Below, piece after piece: positions 34,068-44,200 of a stretch of DNA of 64,000 bases; positions within the stretch are counted from its first letter, which is position 1, and every line of letters begins with the position of its first letter. Source of the DNA: Paenalcaligenes hominis_A (lineage in GTDB: Bacteria; Pseudomonadota; Gammaproteobacteria; Burkholderiales; Burkholderiaceae_B). The stretch spans positions 136,706 to 200,705 of the forward strand of contig NZ_JBGJKZ010000006.1 in the NCBI RefSeq assembly GCF_041359055.1, in the 5' to 3' direction. The translations under genes and the position numbers were made by a program. Below the pieces are notes generated by a model. That model had not been told where the DNA came from and ran no database searches. It saw nothing but the letters and a program-made list of their open reading frames with translations.

Positions 34068-35291
34068 CTAGAAAATATTCATAAAAATAGTAATGATGAC
34101 GGCGTTAAAGAAATCAATAAACAACGAACCCACTAAAGGAATCACAAAGAAAGCTTTAGGAGAAGGACCATTTACTGCGGTAAATGACTGCATGTTAGCC
34201 ATGGCGTTTGGCGTCGCCCCCATACCAAAGCCACAATGCCCGGTAGCAATCACAGCGGCATCGTAGTCTTTGCCCATCAAGCGGAACGTCACAAACATAG
34301 CAAAGAAGAACATGAACACAGTCTGTACCACTAATATCACTAATAGCGGCCCCGCCACGTCGGCAAGCTCCCATAGCTTCATAGACATTAAAGCCATAAC
34401 CAGGAAAAAGCCCAGCGATATCGAACCAATAACGTCAAACTCTTGCTCGGGAAAGCGCAATTTTTTCCAGTCAATAACATTACGAATAACAGCAGCAACC
34501 ACCATAGCACCTAGATAGCCCGGCAAGGTAATACCGCTGTCTTTTAACCAATCAATAATAAAAGCACCCAAACCCATCGATACAGTCAGCAGCACCACTG
34601 AATGCAAAGAGATAGGTAATAAAGGCTTGCTGTCTGAGGAAAGCTCTTTTTGTTGGTGGTTAAGATCTTGGGGGGGTTCGTTGGTGTCGTGACTCTGATG
34701 TCCGTGACTAAAAGGTCGCCCTTTAATTTTATGACGCTTCATTAAGCGCGAACCTAACGGGCCGCCGATTACACACCCAGCAACTAAGCCCCACGTGGCT
34801 GCGGCAATAGCAGCGGGCATTGCCCCTACTACCCCTTTTTGTTCTAACAAAGGCGCAAACGCAGCAGCCGTACCATGACCACCTGTTAAGGTGATTGAGC
34901 CAGCTATTAAACCAAGCAATGGGTTTTCGCCCATCAATGAGGCAAGACTAATGCCCACCACGTTCTGCAAGCTTAGCAAAAGCACTGCGGTAAATAAAAA
35001 GACAGCTACTGCGATCCCACCCTTTTTCAACATCTCGAAACTGGCTGAAAAACCAATCGTGGTAAAAAAGGCCATGAGCAAAAAGGCACGCATATTGTCG
35101 TAAAGCTCTATAGTAAAGCTTTGCGTTTGATGTCCATATAGCGTAATTAAAGAAAATACCAAGCCGCCGATAATTGGGCTAGGAATAAAATAACGCTCCA
35201 GCACAGAAACGTTTCTTTTGATTAGCTCACCAATCACTAAAAATACGGCAGCTACGCCGACCGTTTGTGCAATATCTAGCTCTATAAGCAT
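34068..35291 (-). CDS. gltS: Sodium/glutamate symporter GltS
   Basis: Inner-membrane Na+-coupled glutamate importer of the ESS family. The 407 residues show ten or more hydrophobic helices and the two pore-loop GGHGTAAAF and GHCGFGMGATPNAMANMQ motifs that define GltS. A hydrophilic loop (about 185-220, HGHQSHDTNEPPQDLNHQQ) separates the halves. The N-terminus MLIELDIAQTVGVAAVFLVIG is typical. It is a single-gene transcript with its own terminator. The upstream spacer to mobB is 158 bases. Confidence 0.95.
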   Translation of the reverse strand: MLIELDIAQTVGVAAVFLVIGELIKRNVSVLERYFIPSPIIGGLVFSLITLYGHQTQSFTIELYDNMRAFLLMAFFTTIGFSASFEMLKKGGIAVAVFLFTAVLLLSLQNVVGISLASLMGENPLLGLIAGSITLTGGHGTAAAFAPLLEQKGVVGAMPAAIAAATWGLVAGCVIGGPLGSRLMKRHKIKGRPFSHGHQSHDTNEPPQDLNHQQKELSSDSKPLLPISLHSVVLLTVSMGLGAFIIDWLKDSGITLPGYLGAMVVAAVIRNVIDWKKLRFPEQEFDVIGSISLGFFLVMALMSMKLWELADVAGPLLVILVVQTVFMFFFAMFVTFRLMGKDYDAAVIATGHCGFGMGATPNAMANMQSFTAVNGPSPKAFFVIPLVGSLFIDFFNAVIITIFMNIF

Positions 35292-35449
35292 AAGACACCT
35301 AGGTAAGTTTTTGTTTTAAAAGGAGTCAATTATAGGGTAAAACCACAAATAATCTAACGTTGGATTTCATCCATATATCGCCTACTCTAGGTATAGACTC
35401 AAGGAACTCTAGGAGTTATTTAGTAAGAGTTTGTAAAACCACGCAGTCT

Positions 35450-35980
35450 TTACTGATCACTCTCAAGCAAAGATTCAGATTTTTGCTGTAAAAAACACAA
35501 AATAAACTCAGCAACCGCCTGTGGTTGATTTAAATCTAAGCAAACTAAGTCATGAGCCGACAGGTCTTCATCACTCACCAGTGCGATCACCTGCTCAGTA
35601 TGTGGGTAAACAGGCTCAATGCCACGTGATGGTCTGTACACCTCTAGTCGAGGAATAGCGGCTTGTCTGTAGCCTTCGACCAAAATCACATCCACCTCTG
35701 GCTGTAAACGCGCCACCAAGTTACGCAACATGGGCTCATCTTGGTCTTCAAGATTATGGAAAAGCGCGTAATGATAAGGCGATGCCACAATCACCTCGCG
35801 TGCGCCAGCAGAACGAAAACGAGAGCTGTCTTTGTGAGGAGGCTCAAACTGGAGGTTGTGGTGGCTGTGCTTGATAACGGCTACCTGTAAACCTTGGTGT
35901 TTAAACCAAGGAATCATTGCTTCGATCAGGGTGGTTTTACCACTACCTGATCGGCCCACAATGCCAAAGACTCGCTGCAT
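35450..35980 (-). CDS. mobB: Molybdopterin-guanine dinucleotide biosynthesis adaptor MobB
   Basis: Small GTP-binding P-loop protein that supports MobA in attaching GMP to molybdopterin. The 176-residue product begins MQRVFGIVGRSGSGKTTLIEAMIPWF, giving the P-loop at about 9-17, followed by VAVIKHSHHNLQFE, DSSRFRSAGAREV and the Walker-like VDVILVEGYR. All are MobB signatures. Its stop is followed by a 158-base gap to gltS, and it starts 15 bases after ispB. No mobA or moeA is adjacent; a MoeB/ThiF-type gene lies at 55.7 kb. Confidence 0.95.
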   Translation of the reverse strand: MQRVFGIVGRSGSGKTTLIEAMIPWFKHQGLQVAVIKHSHHNLQFEPPHKDSSRFRSAGAREVIVASPYHYALFHNLEDQDEPMLRNLVARLQPEVDVILVEGYRQAAIPRLEVYRPSRGIEPVYPHTEQVIALVSDEDLSAHDLVCLDLNQPQAVAEFILCFLQQKSESLLESDQ

Positions 35981-35995
35981 AATTATAAAAAGAAA

Positions 35996-36961
35996 TTAGT
36001 GATCGCGCTGTACGGCGGCAGTACAAAAACCAATAAGGGTTTGTTTGAACTGGCTATCGGGAAAGGCCTGAATGGCTGAAAGTGCTAGGTTGATTTCCGC
36101 ATCGGCCACCTGACGTGTATAAGCCACCGCATCGGTATTTGCAATAGCAGCGGCAACCTTGGTGAAGTCAGCATCGCCTGTTTCAATAGCAGATTTAATT
36201 AGCTGTTGTTCTTGGGGGGTACCCACCTGCATCACGCGGATTAAGGGCAGAGTAGGCTTGCCTTCACGTAAATCATCGCCTACGTTTTTCCCTAGGGCCT
36301 CGGCATCGCCACTGTAATCCAATACATCGTCGATTAGTTGAAAAGCGGTACCTAAATGACGCCCAAACGCAGCCGCTGCGTCTTCAAGCTCGACATCGGC
36401 CTGAGCTAAAATAGCGCCCACCTGAGCGGCAGCCTCGAAGAGTTTGGCGGTTTTGTAACGCACAACTTGCATGTAGCGGTCTTGAGACACATCGGGGTCG
36501 TGTACGTTTAATAGTTGTAGTACCTCGCCCTCGGCAATAATGGTGGTGGCCTCGGACAAAACCGCCATAGCGCGCATGGAGTTGGTCTCTACCATCATTT
36601 CAAAAGAGCGCGAATAGAGGTAGTCGCCAACTAAGACACTTGCCGCGTTGCCAAAGACAGCATTAGCTGTGCTACGACCACGGCGTAAGTCGGACTCGTC
36701 CACCACATCATCGTGTAATAAGGTAGCGGTATGAATAAACTCGACCACGCCCGCTAAAGTGTGATGGTGATTGCCTTGATAGCCTAAAGCCTTGGCTACA
36801 AGTAACAACAAAGCAGGTCGCATTCTTTTGCCACCCGCGCCCACAATATACTCCCCAATAGTACGTATTAAAACAACCTCTGAATTCAAGCGACCTCGGA
36901 TTACCTGATCCAGGGCTTTCATATCATCAGCGATGGGGCTCATTAGATTTGGGAGATTCAA
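35996..36961 (-). CDS. ispB: Polyprenyl (octaprenyl) diphosphate synthase
   Basis: Trans-prenyltransferase that builds the side chain of ubiquinone. The 321-residue protein has the first aspartate-rich motif DDVVDESDLRRG at 84-95 and the second DDVLDYSGD at 211-219, with GGKRMRPALLLL near residue 43. Small residues upstream of the first motif fit long-chain products, so octaprenyl is the likely length (inference from family). In many Burkholderiales ispB is divergent from rplU; here it is about 33 kb away and divergent from a DUF815 gene. Confidence 0.95.
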   Translation of the reverse strand: MNLPNLMSPIADDMKALDQVIRGRLNSEVVLIRTIGEYIVGAGGKRMRPALLLLVAKALGYQGNHHHTLAGVVEFIHTATLLHDDVVDESDLRRGRSTANAVFGNAASVLVGDYLYSRSFEMMVETNSMRAMAVLSEATTIIAEGEVLQLLNVHDPDVSQDRYMQVVRYKTAKLFEAAAQVGAILAQADVELEDAAAAFGRHLGTAFQLIDDVLDYSGDAEALGKNVGDDLREGKPTLPLIRVMQVGTPQEQQLIKSAIETGDADFTKVAAAIANTDAVAYTRQVADAEINLALSAIQAFPDSQFKQTLIGFCTAAVQRDH

Positions 36962-37133
36962 AACGTATTCCGAACGAAAAAAATTCCTGCTTGGAAAAAA
37001 TCCAAGGCTAAAGGGATAATTATACGGTGTTGTGGCCTTTAAACCGAATTTGTCACTAAACTAAACTTGCTGACGACATAAAAACCACGCAACCTTTAAT
37101 AATACATCTAGAGTTTACCAAGTGGAGAAGATT

Positions 37134-38000
37134 TTGAATTACGATTTAACCCAGTTATTACAACGCGCTGAACGTGTATTAGAGCAGCTTGAAGCGTATT
37201 TACCCCCTGCTCCGCCAAGTATTGACTGGAATGCTTCTGCGTTTATATGGCGTCGTCGCGGTGCCCGCGGATGGCTTGATGCAGTCCAACACATTGCCAC
37301 CATTCACCCCGACGACTTACAACATGTAGAGCAACAAAAAAATACCTTACTGCGCAACACGGCTCATTTTATGGCGGGAAAACCAGCCAACAATGTGCTA
37401 ATGACAGGTGCCCGTGGCACCGGCAAAAGCTCATTAGTCAAAGCCATGCTGAATCAATTTGCGGATCAAGGCCTGCGTCTAATAGAGATCGATAAAAACG
37501 ATATGGGGGATCTGCCCGACATCATTACTTTGATCGCAGACCGCCCCGAACGTTTTATTATATTTAGTGATGATCTGTCTTTTGAAGATGGTGAGGCTGG
37601 TTATAAAGCATTAAAGTCTGTACTAGATGGGTCAATTGCTGCTCCTAGCGACAATGTGCTTATTTATGCTACCTCGAATCGTCGTCACCTCATGCCTGAA
37701 TACGCGGTTGACAACCTAGCCACCACAACCCCTGCAACTGGCGAGCTTCATTATGGCGAAGCGGTCGAAGAAAAGGTCTCTTTATCGGAGCGGTTTGGTA
37801 TCTGGCTCTCTTTTTATCAATTTAAACAAGACGACTATTTAGATATTGTGTATTACTGGCTCAAAGAATTAGGACATCCACCCGCTGAAGTAGAAAATGC
37901 GCGTCGTGAAGCCTTGCAGTGGGCCTTGCATCGCGGTTCTCGATCCGGACGTGTGGCTCAACAATTCGCCAGAGATTGGGTAGCAAACCATGGCAACTAA
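37134..38000 (+). CDS. DUF815 family P-loop ATPase
   Basis: A 288-residue AAA-type ATPase of the DUF815 family, whose function is unknown. Walker A GARGTGKSSLVKAML is at about 90-105, a Walker B-like IIFSDDLSFEDGE at about 143-155 and a sensor-like NVLIYATSNRRHL at about 175-188. Two starts compete: GTG 37122 and TTG 37134. TTG is preferred because GGAG (37124-37127) stands six bases before it; with GTG that site would be inside the gene. The stop overlaps the next gene by 11 bases. In betaproteobacteria this family is regularly followed by a Nudix/TenI fusion, as here. Confidence 0.9.
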   Translation: MNYDLTQLLQRAERVLEQLEAYLPPAPPSIDWNASAFIWRRRGARGWLDAVQHIATIHPDDLQHVEQQKNTLLRNTAHFMAGKPANNVLMTGARGTGKSSLVKAMLNQFADQGLRLIEIDKNDMGDLPDIITLIADRPERFIIFSDDLSFEDGEAGYKALKSVLDGSIAAPSDNVLIYATSNRRHLMPEYAVDNLATTTPATGELHYGEAVEEKVSLSERFGIWLSFYQFKQDDYLDIVYYWLKELGHPPAEVENARREALQWALHRGSRSGRVAQQFARDWVANHGN

Positions 38001-38973
38001 GCCCTATGTACGCGTGGCGGTGGGTGTAATGGTGCAACCAACAGGTGCGGTGTTGCTAGGCAGCCGCCCTGCAGATAAACCTTGGGCTCATTGGTGGGAG
38101 CTGCCCGGCGGTAAAATTGAGCCCAGTGAAAGTGTGCACGATGCGCTAGTACGCGAGCTGCACGAAGAAATCGCCATCCAAGCCACCGAGATCAGACCGT
38201 GGGTGCGTTATATTCATCACTATCCTCGCTCTACGGTAGAGCTGCATTTTTGCCTAGTCACCAAGTGGGAAGGCACACCTAGCCCCCAAGAAAACCAGCA
38301 GCTAGCGTGGTATGACCCGTTTGCGCCCACCCCGTTAACCATAGGGCCCATCCTCCCCGCCACCTTCCCAGTTTTAAAATGGCTCACTCTGCCCAACCGA
38401 TACTTAATCAGCCACATTGGTTCGCCATCAGGGCTACAACCCTGGCTAGCACAACTAGAGCAAGCCCTAGAAAACGGCGTTAAGCTGGTCCAGTTTCGCG
38501 AACCAGAATGGGAACAACACAGTCCACAATCTATAGATTTACTGGATGCTTTAGAGCAAACCATGGCGTTATGTCAGCGCTATCAAGCGCGCTGTTTGCT
38601 AAATAGTGTGCACGGTCTAGACTGGCTTCACTACACAGATGGACTGCACTTGCGCAGCCAAGATGCACAGCGCTTAGTGGCACAACAAATCGCTGCCCCA
38701 GTACGCGCTGACCAACTGGTTGCTATGTCCACCCATTCTGCTGCTGATATGCAGCTAGCCCAGCAACTGAATACTGACTTTGTAGTGCTAGGCCATGTGC
38801 TCCCTACCCCTTCCCATCCAGACCAAGCTGCATTAGGATGGAACACATTTACTCAGCTAGCAACGCTAGCAGGCCGACCCGTGTATGCAATTGGTGGGCA
38901 AAACCCCACCACCTTAGCCATTGCGCAACAACATGGCGCGCATGGTATTGCGGGTATTAGGCAACTTGTTTGA
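37990..38973 (+). CDS. Nudix hydrolase fused to a thiamine-phosphate-synthase (TenI)-like domain
   Basis: A 327-residue two-domain protein. Residues 5-130 are a MutT-type Nudix domain with the Nudix box from GGKIEPSESVHDALVRELHEE, expected to clean 8-oxo-dGTP or another nucleotide. Residues 140-325 are a ThiE/TenI barrel: RFREPE-like VQFREPEWEQH, DGLHLRSQDA, MSTHSAADMQLA, and VLGHVLPTPSHPDQAALGW. The TKT phosphate motif of true ThiE is replaced by SHP, so thiamine-phosphate synthase activity is doubtful. Its ATG overlaps the DUF815 gene by 11 bases, and the spermidine-synthase-like gene follows directly. Confidence 0.9.
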   Translation: MATKPYVRVAVGVMVQPTGAVLLGSRPADKPWAHWWELPGGKIEPSESVHDALVRELHEEIAIQATEIRPWVRYIHHYPRSTVELHFCLVTKWEGTPSPQENQQLAWYDPFAPTPLTIGPILPATFPVLKWLTLPNRYLISHIGSPSGLQPWLAQLEQALENGVKLVQFREPEWEQHSPQSIDLLDALEQTMALCQRYQARCLLNSVHGLDWLHYTDGLHLRSQDAQRLVAQQIAAPVRADQLVAMSTHSAADMQLAQQLNTDFVVLGHVLPTPSHPDQAALGWNTFTQLATLAGRPVYAIGGQNPTTLAIAQQHGAHGIAGIRQLV

Positions 38974-39711
38974 TTGACGCAAATAACAATGGATAAAGTC
39001 ACAATTTCAGAACACGAAGGAGTGCGCTATCTGCACTTGGGCTCACCTTGGGTTCAAGGCGCGATGCGCTTGGATCAGCCTGATCATTTAGAGTTAGTCT
39101 ACATTCAACAAATGATGATGTGGCAGCTGTTTATGGATCAACCTGAACATATTATGCAGCTTGGCCTCGGCGCTGGCTCATTGACTAAATATTGTTACCA
39201 GCATTACCCCTATAGTCTGGTCAGCGCCGTCGAGCTAAACCCCGAGGTGGTGCGCGCATGTAGGGAGTTGTTTAATCTGCCCGATGACAACGATCGATTA
39301 CATGTCATTATTAATGATGCTCACCAACAGTTATCTCAAACTAAAGGGGCTTCTATTGATATTTTGCAGGTTGATTTATACAGTGCACAAGCTGACCACC
39401 CGGCCATTGAGACCCTTGCGTTTTACCAGTCCTGTGCGCGTGTGTTGTCTGAACAAGGTATTCTGACCATTAATTTGCTGGGCAACCAATACGTTCATGC
39501 CCGTAATGTGCATTTATTGCAGCAAACCTTTGCTGCAGTGGCGTGGCTACCAGAGTCGCACGACGGCAACATCGTAGCCATTGCTTTTAAAGAAGCGCCT
39601 TCTGTTGACTTTGAAGCGCTGTATGAGCGCGCCACTCAAATCACTATGGCCTATGGTTTGCCTGCTGCAGAGTGGGTAGAGGGCTTAGAACTGTGGATGC
39701 AAGGCGATTAG
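38974..39711 (+). CDS. Spermidine synthase-like methyltransferase-fold protein
   Basis: A 245-residue protein of the spermine/spermidine synthase superfamily with a Rossmann core: IMQLGLGAGSLTKYCY (cofactor-binding GxGxG variant), VSAVELNPEVVRACRELF and IDILQVDLY. It lacks a clear N-terminal beta domain of classical SpeE and is shorter than SpeE (about 285 residues), so polyamine synthesis is only a guess; it might be a methyltransferase. The start is TTG 38974 directly after the Nudix-TenI stop, or ATG 38989; neither has a good ribosome-binding site, so coupling to the upstream gene is likely. It converges with the efflux operon. Confidence 0.82.
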   Translation: MTQITMDKVTISEHEGVRYLHLGSPWVQGAMRLDQPDHLELVYIQQMMMWQLFMDQPEHIMQLGLGAGSLTKYCYQHYPYSLVSAVELNPEVVRACRELFNLPDDNDRLHVIINDAHQQLSQTKGASIDILQVDLYSAQADHPAIETLAFYQSCARVLSEQGILTINLLGNQYVHARNVHLLQQTFAAVAWLPESHDGNIVAIAFKEAPSVDFEALYERATQITMAYGLPAAEWVEGLELWMQGD

Positions 39712-39814
39712 CCTTGCTCTGTCTAACTACCGTTCGCGCTCCTGCTATGGTTGTGCAGGCTCTAGGGTGTGTTAGAGCACCTTAGGGGCGAACCGCCAAA
39801 ATTAGTGGCAAGCC

Positions 39815-41200
39815 TTAATCCCAACGTCCGCCTAAGGCTGTGATTAAGCGCACCGAACTAATATACAGCTCGCTTTGTAAATTCAGCAAAGCTCGTTGTG
39901 CTGATAAGGCGTTGGTTTCAACCTGAACCACAGACAAGTAATCAATTAAACCCGCCTCGTATTGATTACGTGTTAACTGCAAGGACTGTTGAGCTGCCGC
40001 GACCACCCGTTCTTGGCTGCTTAGCTCTTGACGCAAACCATGCGCTTCTACCAGCGCGTCCTCTACCTCGCGCAACGCTTCTAATGCGGTTTTCTTATAG
40101 GTAGCGGCTTGGACATCGTAAGCAGCCTCGGCTTCACGAATACGTGCTGAGCGTGCGCCACCATCAAATAACGTCAAAGCCAAAGCGGGGCCTAAAGACC
40201 AAAACCGTGCTGGGGCGCTAATCCAATCAGACCACGAACCACTACGGTATCCACCCTGAGCGGAAAGAGTTAAATTAGGAAACCAAGCTGCTGTTGCTAC
40301 ACCAATTTGGGCATTAGCAGCGGCAACACGACGTTCAGCAGCCACTATATCAGGCCTACGCACTAGCAACTGAGCAGGTAAACCCAGCGGCACAGTAGGT
40401 AACACCCCCAAATCCGCCTCGGCTGTTAAGTCAAACTCGGCTGGGGCTTTTCCTAGTAACACCGCCATGGTGTTTCGTAATAAAGACCACTGCCGCTCTA
40501 AAGCCAATGCCTGAGTTCGTGCGTTTTCTAATTGCGTCTCGGCTGCAGCCACATCAGCAGTTGAAACCAAGCCCGCATCCAAACGATTACGTGTCATTTG
40601 CAGACTGCGCTCGTAGGCGGCAATGGTTTGCTCGTACAGTGCTTGGTTTGCACGTATGTTTTTAGCCTGAAAGTAACTTTGGGCTAGGGTAGACTCTAGA
40701 CTAAGTCGAACCGCATTCAAATCAGCAGCACTGGCCTGTTGCTGCGCTGTGCCCGCCTCGACCGAACGGCGCACTCGCCCCCATAGGTCCACCTCCCAAC
40801 TGACATTGGCACTAAGAGTATGCTGATCGCTAGGGCTGGTTTGACCAGACCCCGAGCGTTGAGAAGAAGCCTGAGAGCTAACTGTAGGAAAAAAGCCCGC
40901 TTGAGCCTGTTGTAATGAGGCCTGCGCTTGCCTATACCGTGCTTCAGCTTGCTCTAAGTCAAGATTTGCAGTGTGCAGCTGCATCATCCAATAACTAAGG
41001 GTGGGCTCATGAAATAGTTGCCACCATGGCTGCGGCTCTGGGGCTACGGCAGTGTCAATTTGAACCCACGCGGCATCCATTGTCTGTGCACGATGGGCAT
41101 AGTCTACGCTTAAAGGCGTTTCAACCGCATGGTAATCAGGACCGACGGCACACCCAGTCAGTGCACCTACACTTAATAAAACCCATGCCCATTTTTTCAT
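39815..41200 (-). CDS. Outer-membrane efflux lipoprotein, NodT/OprM type
   Basis: A 461-residue outer-membrane factor that completes a tripartite efflux pump. The lipobox LTGC has Cys17. The two OEP repeats (about 65-245 and 265-455) are long helical hairpins, with the typical NLTLSAQGGYRSGSW, LTLFDGGARSARIREAEAAY and QRALLNLQSELYISSVRLITALGG. It overlaps the end of the upstream RND gene by four bases on the same strand, so the pump and its exit duct are made together. Bacteria such as E. coli use TolC encoded elsewhere for MdtABC, so the linked factor is a difference. Confidence 0.94.
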   Translation of the reverse strand: MKKWAWVLLSVGALTGCAVGPDYHAVETPLSVDYAHRAQTMDAAWVQIDTAVAPEPQPWWQLFHEPTLSYWMMQLHTANLDLEQAEARYRQAQASLQQAQAGFFPTVSSQASSQRSGSGQTSPSDQHTLSANVSWEVDLWGRVRRSVEAGTAQQQASAADLNAVRLSLESTLAQSYFQAKNIRANQALYEQTIAAYERSLQMTRNRLDAGLVSTADVAAAETQLENARTQALALERQWSLLRNTMAVLLGKAPAEFDLTAEADLGVLPTVPLGLPAQLLVRRPDIVAAERRVAAANAQIGVATAAWFPNLTLSAQGGYRSGSWSDWISAPARFWSLGPALALTLFDGGARSARIREAEAAYDVQAATYKKTALEALREVEDALVEAHGLRQELSSQERVVAAAQQSLQLTRNQYEAGLIDYLSVVQVETNALSAQRALLNLQSELYISSVRLITALGGRWD

Positions 41201-44200
41201 ACAGAGGCCTTTTTCATTGGTCGGAAAAACTGCGCAATGCGCTCTAGATAGATATACACCACCGGAGTGGTATAAAGAGTTAATAGCTGACTGACAAGTA
41301 GCCCCCCTACGATGGTCAAGCCCAATGGTTGACGCATTTCCACACCTGGGCCTGTAGCTATAATTAACGGCACAGCACCTAAAATCGCTGAAATGGTAGT
41401 CATCATAATCGGACGAAAACGCACCATACAGGCCTCAAAGGCAGCATCCGTAATAGATAAACCCTTGTCGCGTTGCGCATGCAGCGCATAATCCACCATC
41501 ATAATGGCGTTTTTCTTTACTATACCGATCAATAAAAACACACCGATCATGGCAATAATGGAAAACTCCTCATTGACGAGCTTTAATGCTAATAACGCAC
41601 CAATGCCCGCGGAAGGCAACGTAGAAAGAATAGTTAATGGATGCATATAGCTTTCATAAAGCATCCCAAGCACGATATACATCACCGCTAAAGCGGCCAA
41701 AATAAGCATTGGCTGTTGCGCGATGGCTTGTTGCATCATGCGCGCCGAGCCCTCATAGCCCGCCTGAATCTGATGCGTAGGCAAGCTAATGCGTGCCATG
41801 GCCTCATCAATAGCACGTAGAGCCTGATCTAACGACACCCCCTCAGCCAAACCAAACGACACACTTTCTGCAATAAACAGCCCCTGATGACTAACGCTAA
41901 GTGGTGCATTGCCATGCTCAAAATGGGTAAAAACGGACAACGGAATTCGTTTGCCCTCACGCGTCACTACTTCTAGCTGCTGCAGGGCCTCGATGTCTTG
42001 AGAAAAGCGCTTTTCTACCCCCATCACAATGTAATATTGGTTAAGACGCCCATACACCACCCCTACCTGACGCTGGCTAAAAGCACTGTTCAGCGTGGAT
42101 GCAATCAAGGCCATATCAATGCCCAGTGAGGTGGCTTTTTCTCTATCGATAACAAGCTCAATACGTGCCCCTCTGTCTTCAGAGTCTGCATCCACATCGG
42201 TAAGCTCTGGTAGCTCAGCCATCGCTCGCTGCACTTTAGGCTGCCACTCTTTAAGCACCGACAGCTCACTGCCTAACAGGCTATAGCTGTAGGAGCCCGA
42301 CCGACCTAAGCCACCACCAACAAAAATATCCTGTTGGGGTGTTAAAAATAAACGAGCGCCTGGTTCGGATTGGAGCTGATTGCGTAGACGCGCAACCACC
42401 TCGAGCGCACTGACATCCCGTTGGTCTAATGGCACTAGCTCCACCAAAATGGTGGAGGAATTACTACCGCCTCGCCCCCCTGCAAACACAGCTACATTTT
42501 GTACAGCGGGATCGGCCTGAATAATCTGTCTAAACGTATCAAGCTTGGGTTTCATAGCCTCAAAAGACATACCCCGGTCGGTTCTAAAAAAACCCATTAA
42601 TTGCCCGGTGTCTTGTTGAGGAAATAAGCCTTTAGGCACTGTCACATACAAGTAGCCGTTTAATGCAATGGTAGCCAGTAATGACAACAGTGTCAGAAAA
42701 CGGTAATGCAATGCCCACGTCAATGTTTTTCTATAAACAGCACTGCAATAGTCTCCACATTTTACAAGCGCACGCTCTAAAACGTGGGTAGCGCGATCTG
42801 CCACACCCTGTGGGCGCGAACGCAAAAGCTTAGCCGCCATCATTGGGGTGAGCATCAGGGAAATCAACCAGGAAATCATCACAGCCACTGACAAAGTGAC
42901 GGCAAACTCTTTAAATAAACGCCCCACTAAGCCACCCACTAACCACAGTGGAATAAACACGGCTACCAACGAAAGGCTCATGGCCGTCACAGTAAAGCCT
43001 ACAGTACGCACACCGCGTGCTGCTGCCCGCAAAGGACTAAAGCCCTGTTCTAAGTGGCGCATAATACTTTCCAGCACAACAATGGCATCGTCCACCACAA
43101 AGCCTGTCGCCACAATCAACGCCATCAACGAAATGGTATTTAAAGTAAAACCAAAAAAGTACATGAGCGCAAAGGTGCTGATCAGCGAAGCAGGCACAGC
43201 GACAGCGGGTATTAAGGCCGCACGCCAATCTCGTAAAAACAGCAACACCACTAGCACCACGAGCCCAACCGCAATAAACAGAGTGGTTTGTGCTTCGGCT
43301 AAGGTGGCACGAATGCTGGGCGTGCGGTCTTGAGCCACCTGCAAACGCACATCTGAAGGCAACATGGCCTCAAGCTGTGGAATACGAGCACGAATGTCTT
43401 CGACCGTTTCAATAATATTGGCATCGGCTTGCCGACGTACAATTAATAAAACCGCCTCTTGGTTGTTTACGTAGCCTAAATTATTGATGTCTTCGACTGA
43501 ATCCTCTACGGTGGCTACGTCTTGTAAACGTATAGCGCTGTTATCATTCCAACCAATAATCAGCGGGGCAATTTGTTGTGCCTGATTCATCTGCCGATTG
43601 GTACTGAGCCACCATTGCTCATCGTCATTTTCCACGTAACCATTGGGTCGTAGTGGATTAGCACCATTTAAAGCAGTACGTATATCATCTAAGGCCAAAC
43701 CGGCCACCGCTAAGGCTTGGGGATTCACACTAATACGCACCGCAGGCAAGGACCCGCCCCCCACATCCACTTGGCCTACGCCCCGAACTTGAGCTAACTT
43801 TTGGGCTACTATAGTGGTCGCCATATCGTAAAGCTGCCCTTGCGTAGCAACGGGCGAGGTCATGGCTAAAACCATGATAGGTGCCGCATTGGGATTCACT
43901 TTAAAATAGGAAGGCACCCCTCGCATGCCCGACGGCATCATAGGCATAGCCTGATTAATGGCCGCTTGTACATCGCGTGCTGCTTCGTTGATGTCTCGCT
44001 CTAGCTCAAACATCAACGTAATACGAGTTGAGCCCTCCGAGCTACGAGAGCTCATTTCGCTTAGGCCAGAAATAGCCCCAAGCGCTTGCTCCAAAGGCGT
44101 GGCCACACTAGATGCCATGGTTTCTGGACTGGCCCCTGGCAAACTGGCACTAACCGAAATCATCGGAAAATCCATCTGGGGCAGGGGCGCAACCGGCAGC

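Noticed and set aside
35292..35449. RNA gene in the spacer between gltS and mobB
   Set aside because: Only repeated CTCTAGG-like words were seen, with no stable stem or conserved element.
39732..39793. Terminator between the spermidine-synthase-like gene and the efflux operon
   Set aside because: Nested arms (GTTCGC/GCGAAC and GCTCTA/TAGAGC) exist, but no T run on either strand; kept only as a shared dyad motif.
42848..43333. 161-codon open frame on plus inside the MdtC-like gene
   Set aside because: Antisense to a well-conserved RND gene; composition (many Thr, Asn, Lys) and lack of motifs or a ribosome-binding site mark it as a shadow.
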